Shown: positions 59,874 to 64,000 of the stretch, one piece after another | Numbering within the stretch: the first letter of the stretch is position 1 | Layout of the letters: every line of letters starts with the position of its first letter | Assembly (NCBI RefSeq): GCF_904849725.1 | Contig: NC_058519.1 | Span: forward strand, 110,658,881 to 110,722,880 | Direction of reading: 5' to 3' | Origin: Hordeum vulgare subsp. vulgare | Taxonomy: Eukaryota; Streptophyta; Magnoliopsida; Poales; Poaceae | DNA length: 64,000 nucleotides | Position numbers and translations under genes: made by a program | Notes under the pieces: generated by a model | What the model was told of the DNA's origin: nothing | Seen by the model: the letters and a program-made list of their open reading frames with translations, nothing else | Database searches by the model: none

Positions 59874-62800
59874 TGTAACGACCAAGATGCGGTCCTTTCC
59901 GATTTGGGGGTCGAGGCCCCCGAATAGGAAAGAAGTGCATCTAAGCGTTTTGCAAGCAAGTAAGATAGCACAAATAATAATAAAAGTAGACAATTCGGGA
60001 TTCAACTGTCTTCTTATTAATAACTCAGAGTACAACACAGATACAATCAAGGTAGTTCCGCTACGGACTACAAAACATGGAAAAATGCTATGCTACCCTG
60101 CTGCAGGCCCACGATCACGACCACGCCTCAGTCCTCTGGATAGTTCACGTAGAGGTGGTCTGTCTCCTCGTCGTACTGCCACGCCAGCTGGGTGCCGTCG
60201 GGAGCATCTGTCTCTGGGGTACCTGTACCTGTTGGGAGTTTCGGAAGAATCCGTGAGCCACGGGGACTCAGCAATCTAAGACCTTGGTGCCAGAACTAGT
60301 CATGTTATTGGGTATGGTAGGGTGGACTGTATCAGGCTGCAACAACCTATGCTTGATTAAGTGGCTAACTTACGCAAATAGAAGTGAAGGTGGTCTACGC
60401 TAACGGTCGGATTTACTTGATCAGTAAGTGATCCTGAACACCTACCTACGGCATTCATAACCCCACCGTGTTCCCGATCGAAGAGAGATCTTCGAAGGGA
60501 TAGTCACGGTTACGCACACAGTTGGCAGTTTTATTAGTTTATGGTTAAGTTCTCTAATACCGGATGTTAACAAAGTATTCCAAGTTGCCACATAACCGCG
60601 GGCACGACTTTCCGAAAGATTAAACCCTGCAGGGGTGCTCCAACTAGTCCATCACAAACGAACACAGGCTGCAAAGGCATCCTCTATCACGAATCTCGTG
60701 ATCTCGTCGGACTCCTTAGCGGAAAACCTCAACTCTGGGGGAAACCAAAGCTTCAGTGGGATTCCTATACGCAAGATATACCGCTAAGGTAAGACAAGGC
60801 TAGCAGGACCTCCCGTCGTGTCGATGACCCTGATAAGAGCCACGTATCTCAGTCTCAGGACACGACAGATGAGCTAGACGTCGGGATGGCTAAACCTCTG
60901 GGTGACCACTGGGGCCCCGAACATCACTCAGGTGGGGCCAACACTCATGAGGAGCACTGGCCCGGGTTGTTGATTAAATTCCTCGGGGTAGCTATTCCCT
61001 ATGCAGATTATTATGTGATTAGCAGATTAAAACCAATGTTGGGTCCTGCCGGACAAGCCTTAGCACTACGCGATTTATCAAGGGGGTCCCCATAACAACC
61101 CCGAACGTGTAAGGAGCGATCATTATGGAATCAAACACCGGTAACCGGTAACTAAGGCGGCAATAACGGAATAAAGCACCCGGCAAAAGGCTAGGCCTCC
61201 CGTCATTTACCAAGTATAAAGGTGCATTAATTAAATAACAGAATTTAATATAATGATATCAAGCTCATGTCATCACATGAGTTTAAAAACACCTGCAACT
61301 AACAATGCTAACATTAGTAGCTGAGCAAGCCTACTTAGCCATACAAGTTTTGCTAGGAAGGAGAACGGTGTTTGGGCTCATGGCATTTCAAGAGGCAATT
61401 TAATTTCAGTGGTAGGCAGCGAGCAATATGACATGGAAACGAATATAACATAACAAGTCTAGAGATGGGATCAAGGTCATATCATCTTGCCTGTGATATC
61501 CTCAGCTTGGAATGGTTCTGGTTCGTCCTGCACGTACTCTCCTGACTCCACGTATTCGTTCTCCGATCACGGTGCTACCCAACATAAGAATAACAGCCAA
61601 TGAGCAGCAGCACCACAATATGCAACAATCACATGATGCAAGAGATGCAATTTGAGCATGCACCACTATTTCTATCACTAGCACAAGCCAAATAAACTAC
61701 TGCAAGTTTCTGGACAGAACTATGCACTAAGCTATTTTGACATGCATGAGAATGACATGAACAGATGCGGCTCATGAAAACGGTGCAAAACCATATAAAG
61801 AACATTGCAAACGGAGCTACGGATCAACGGGAATCAACGAAACGAGATATGAAGCTCTACGTGGAAGTTTCAACACCACACTCACATTTGGCACAAATCT
61901 GGTATTCCCAGGTTGCCAAGACCTGTAACAACCCAACATGAATGGATTGGATCAAGGAAGAACACCACAACATCAACTAAGCACACACATTGACCAACAT
62001 GACAAAACTACATAATCTGCCATAATCTGCATCTTAGCTCTTTGGGAGCTGCATGCAACATAGCTACAGGTCTTCAAACATGACAAATAATATATGTAGA
62101 TGTTGACCACTAAGAACACTACACGCACCAGCAAGAATCACAGCAAAAGGAATTAAACTCTAGAAGATACAAGGCCACAAACTTCCCCAAAACCATCAGA
62201 TCTCAGGGACTTGGTGAAAATTCCTGCACCTGAGTTTCTGTCTCTGTTCTGAAGCTTTTTGACAGCAACCAAAACACAACCTACTGGAATCCAAATGACT
62301 TGAAATTTTACAGGGAGCTTTACAAACATATCAGGTTCAAAATCCTAGCACTGAACTAAGGCTAGATCTCAACAGAATGACGAGCACATCCTCATCTATA
62401 GGGGAAGAAAAATGTTTCCAGAATCCCAGACTTAGTGAAATTTCAGATTTCACTAATCTGGAATTTTTCAGCCACATGCCCACTTTGTCTAGGCATAGTT
62501 TGCACACACATAACACCAAGAGATAATTGACACCACTATGGTGTAGAGCAAAACCCCTACTACTATCACACAACAACTCATGCCCTTGGGCTCCACCTAT
62601 TCCATGGAATCAAGGCTCAAACTTGCAACAAAACTGAATATGCAACTCCATAAAGTACCCTACTAAGACAACAACTTCAAAGGTTGGGTTCATGTGCACA
62701 ATGACAAAGTGACATGGGGGTTTGAACCCCATGTTTGTGTCATGCACATCAACATCACAAGCACATCTACCAAACTATCCCCACACACAAACACCATGCT

Positions 62801-63301
62801 CTCTCACATATAGACATGTGAAGGTGCATAGTTTTGCAAAGGTGGGGAAGTTCCACACACACACATATACTCCACATCATTCACAACAACATCATGCCCT
62901 TAAACCCAAGAACAACATGAGGGTGAAAAATGCTAAGCAAGTAACTTGGAAGCATCACCTCTCAACACTTTTAGTAAGTACCACAACTGGTGTGCACTCA
63001 CAACAAACACATCTCCATCCTACACCATCAACTTCACTTACAACCTCTATGCACAAATGCCTATTTGCAAACACACCAACAACATGAACTAACAAGACCA
63101 CATGCACACACATATCACTTAAGCCACCAACATCAACTATCACTATACTAGTGTGCAAAACACACACACACAATATAATCTGCACCCATCTACACTAGCA
63201 GGAAAAATAATACATAGGACACCTGGCTGTCTATGCATAAGAAAAAGGAAGTAACAAAATAACAGGAAAGCAAAAAAAAACAAAAATAATCATCAGGGTT
63301 C

Positions 63302-63366
63302 CTGGGATTCGAACCCAGTACCTCCTGGTACATAGCAGCAACTCCTAACCACTACACCACTATCAC
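63302..63366 (-). other. tRNA-like A/B-box module 1 in the inverted LTR
   Basis: On the minus strand, TGGTGTAGTGG (63359-63349) fits the RNA polymerase III A box. After 33 bases, GGTTCGAATCC (63315-63305) fits the B box exactly, and CTGGGTTCGAATCCCAG forms a perfect T-arm. The flanking seven bases on each side do not pair as an acceptor stem, so it is not a functional tRNA gene. Confidence 0.6.
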
Positions 63367-63455
63367 TGTGTCGACAGGTTAGGGGAAGAACAACAGGGTA
63401 TCATGTCCCTGATGCTACTGTGCAGGAAAAACAGAAAACAAAACAGCGCCGAGGG

Positions 63456-63510
63456 GGGATCGAACCCACGCCCTCCAACAGGCACACCACACACACACAC
63501 CATTGGGCTA
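63456..63510 (-). other. tRNA-like A/B-box module 2 in the inverted LTR
   Basis: On the minus strand, TAGCCCAATGG (63510-63500) fits the A box. After 33 bases, GGTTCGATCCC (63466-63456) fits the B box at ten of eleven positions. The T-arm stem is imperfect and there is a (GT)n tract between the boxes. No acceptor stem. Confidence 0.55.
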
Positions 63511-64000
63511 CGAAGCGTCTACTGAACTAATACACGCAAGAAATAGACAAAGGGTCTCTCCCGTGCTTATCTGCTACTCTGATCTACCCTGCTCGCCGGA
63601 GACAGAGACGACAACGTAGTCTAAACTGCCCACAGCCCAACGTTGACGGGGGAAGCTCCCTGGCCGCGGCGCTGCTAGCACGAGGGGGAGGAAGCCCCCT
63701 CTGCGTAACACACCCACGTGCACTACCTCATGCAGCTACTACCACAACCACAACAACCTGCTACTGCTGCTGCTCAAACAGAAAGTACGCACGCGCCACA
63801 GGCCAGATCCGAGCTGAGCTACGGAGGAGGAAGGAAGGGGGAGGTGCGGCCTCACCTTGGGAAGGAAGGGGGGGCTCCGATCTGACGGGGAGGAAGCCGG
63901 ACCAGAGGGAAGAAGGCGTGCCGAGGTAGATCCCGCCGTAGACCGAAGAAGAGGAGGCAGATCACGAGGTTCGCGCCGTTGACGAGGTCGAGCTCGTCGG

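Larger units (their letters stand above)
59874..64000 (-). repeat. Inverted relative of the long (Sukkula-like) LTR, partial
   Basis: It starts TGTAACGACCAAGATGCGG on the plus strand, the reverse complement of an LTR end like that at 51201. It aligns in reverse with 49300-51201 in several blocks, for example GGAGCACCCCTGCAGGGTT and AAGTAGGTGTTCAGGATCA-like sequence. The far right (63580-64000) is GC-rich, as expected for the LTR 5' half. The TGTGACAG end is off-window. No coding region is supported. Pentamer TTAAT (59869-59873) is a candidate target duplication. Confidence 0.85.

Noticed and set aside
63302..63510. Functional tRNA genes
   Set aside because: A and B boxes are present, but there is no acceptor-stem pairing and no convincing anticodon arm.

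Overview
The window is a block of nested transposable elements from a grass genome, most probably a Triticeae species (wheat, barley or Aegilops relative). That call rests on Copia elements of the BARE/WIS/Angela type, long-LTR Gypsy elements, a Stowaway MITE, a CACTA end and Helitrons with grass-type termini. There is no complete cellular gene. Host coding sequence appears only as short exon fragments carried by transposons.

Left part (1-12330). A BARE/WIS-like Copia element on the minus strand enters from beyond the left edge and ends at 6774. It sits inside a partial minus-strand LTR (6775-8069), which sits inside the 3' LTR of a minus-strand Gypsy element (Gypsy A, 8070-8700). A solo LTR without target duplication (8701-10198) joins Gypsy A to a plus-strand Gypsy (Gypsy B). 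Gypsy B has an LTR remnant at 10199-10427 and its gag begins at 11607.

Central part (12331-51201). Gypsy B gag is interrupted by a 38.9 kb insertion with TG...CA ends and a perfect 5-bp duplication (ACATT). The outer shell is a solo long LTR in three pieces (12331-13321, 23126-23504, 48767-51201). A complete BARE/WIS-like element (13322-23120, duplication AGCTC, itself holding a hAT-like element) and a large Helitron (H1, 23505-48766) split it. H1 contains a second, minus-strand Helitron (H3, 23521-33143) with exons of a nucleosome assembly protein 1 (NAP1)-like gene, a third Helitron (H2, 33330-34641) with two exons of a purple-acid-phosphatase-like gene, and an 11 kb SIRE/Maximus-type Copia (36082-47091, duplication ACAGA). 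That Copia carries an extra gene between pol and the 3' LTR.

Right part (51202-64000). Gypsy B resumes with gag, protease and reverse transcriptase, and is then cut by a CACTA end (53435). The CACTA is cut by a non-autonomous Athila-like element (53563-59873). The 3' LTR of that element is cut by a minus-strand relative of the long solo LTR (59874-64000), which runs off the window.

Almost every coding region is broken by stops, frameshifts or insertions. The exception is the extra gene of the 11 kb Copia, whose predicted two-exon frame is open from start to stop. The points most worth following are the two gene-carrying Helitrons, this spliced gene with its own TATA module, and two tRNA-like A/B-box modules in the right-hand LTR.
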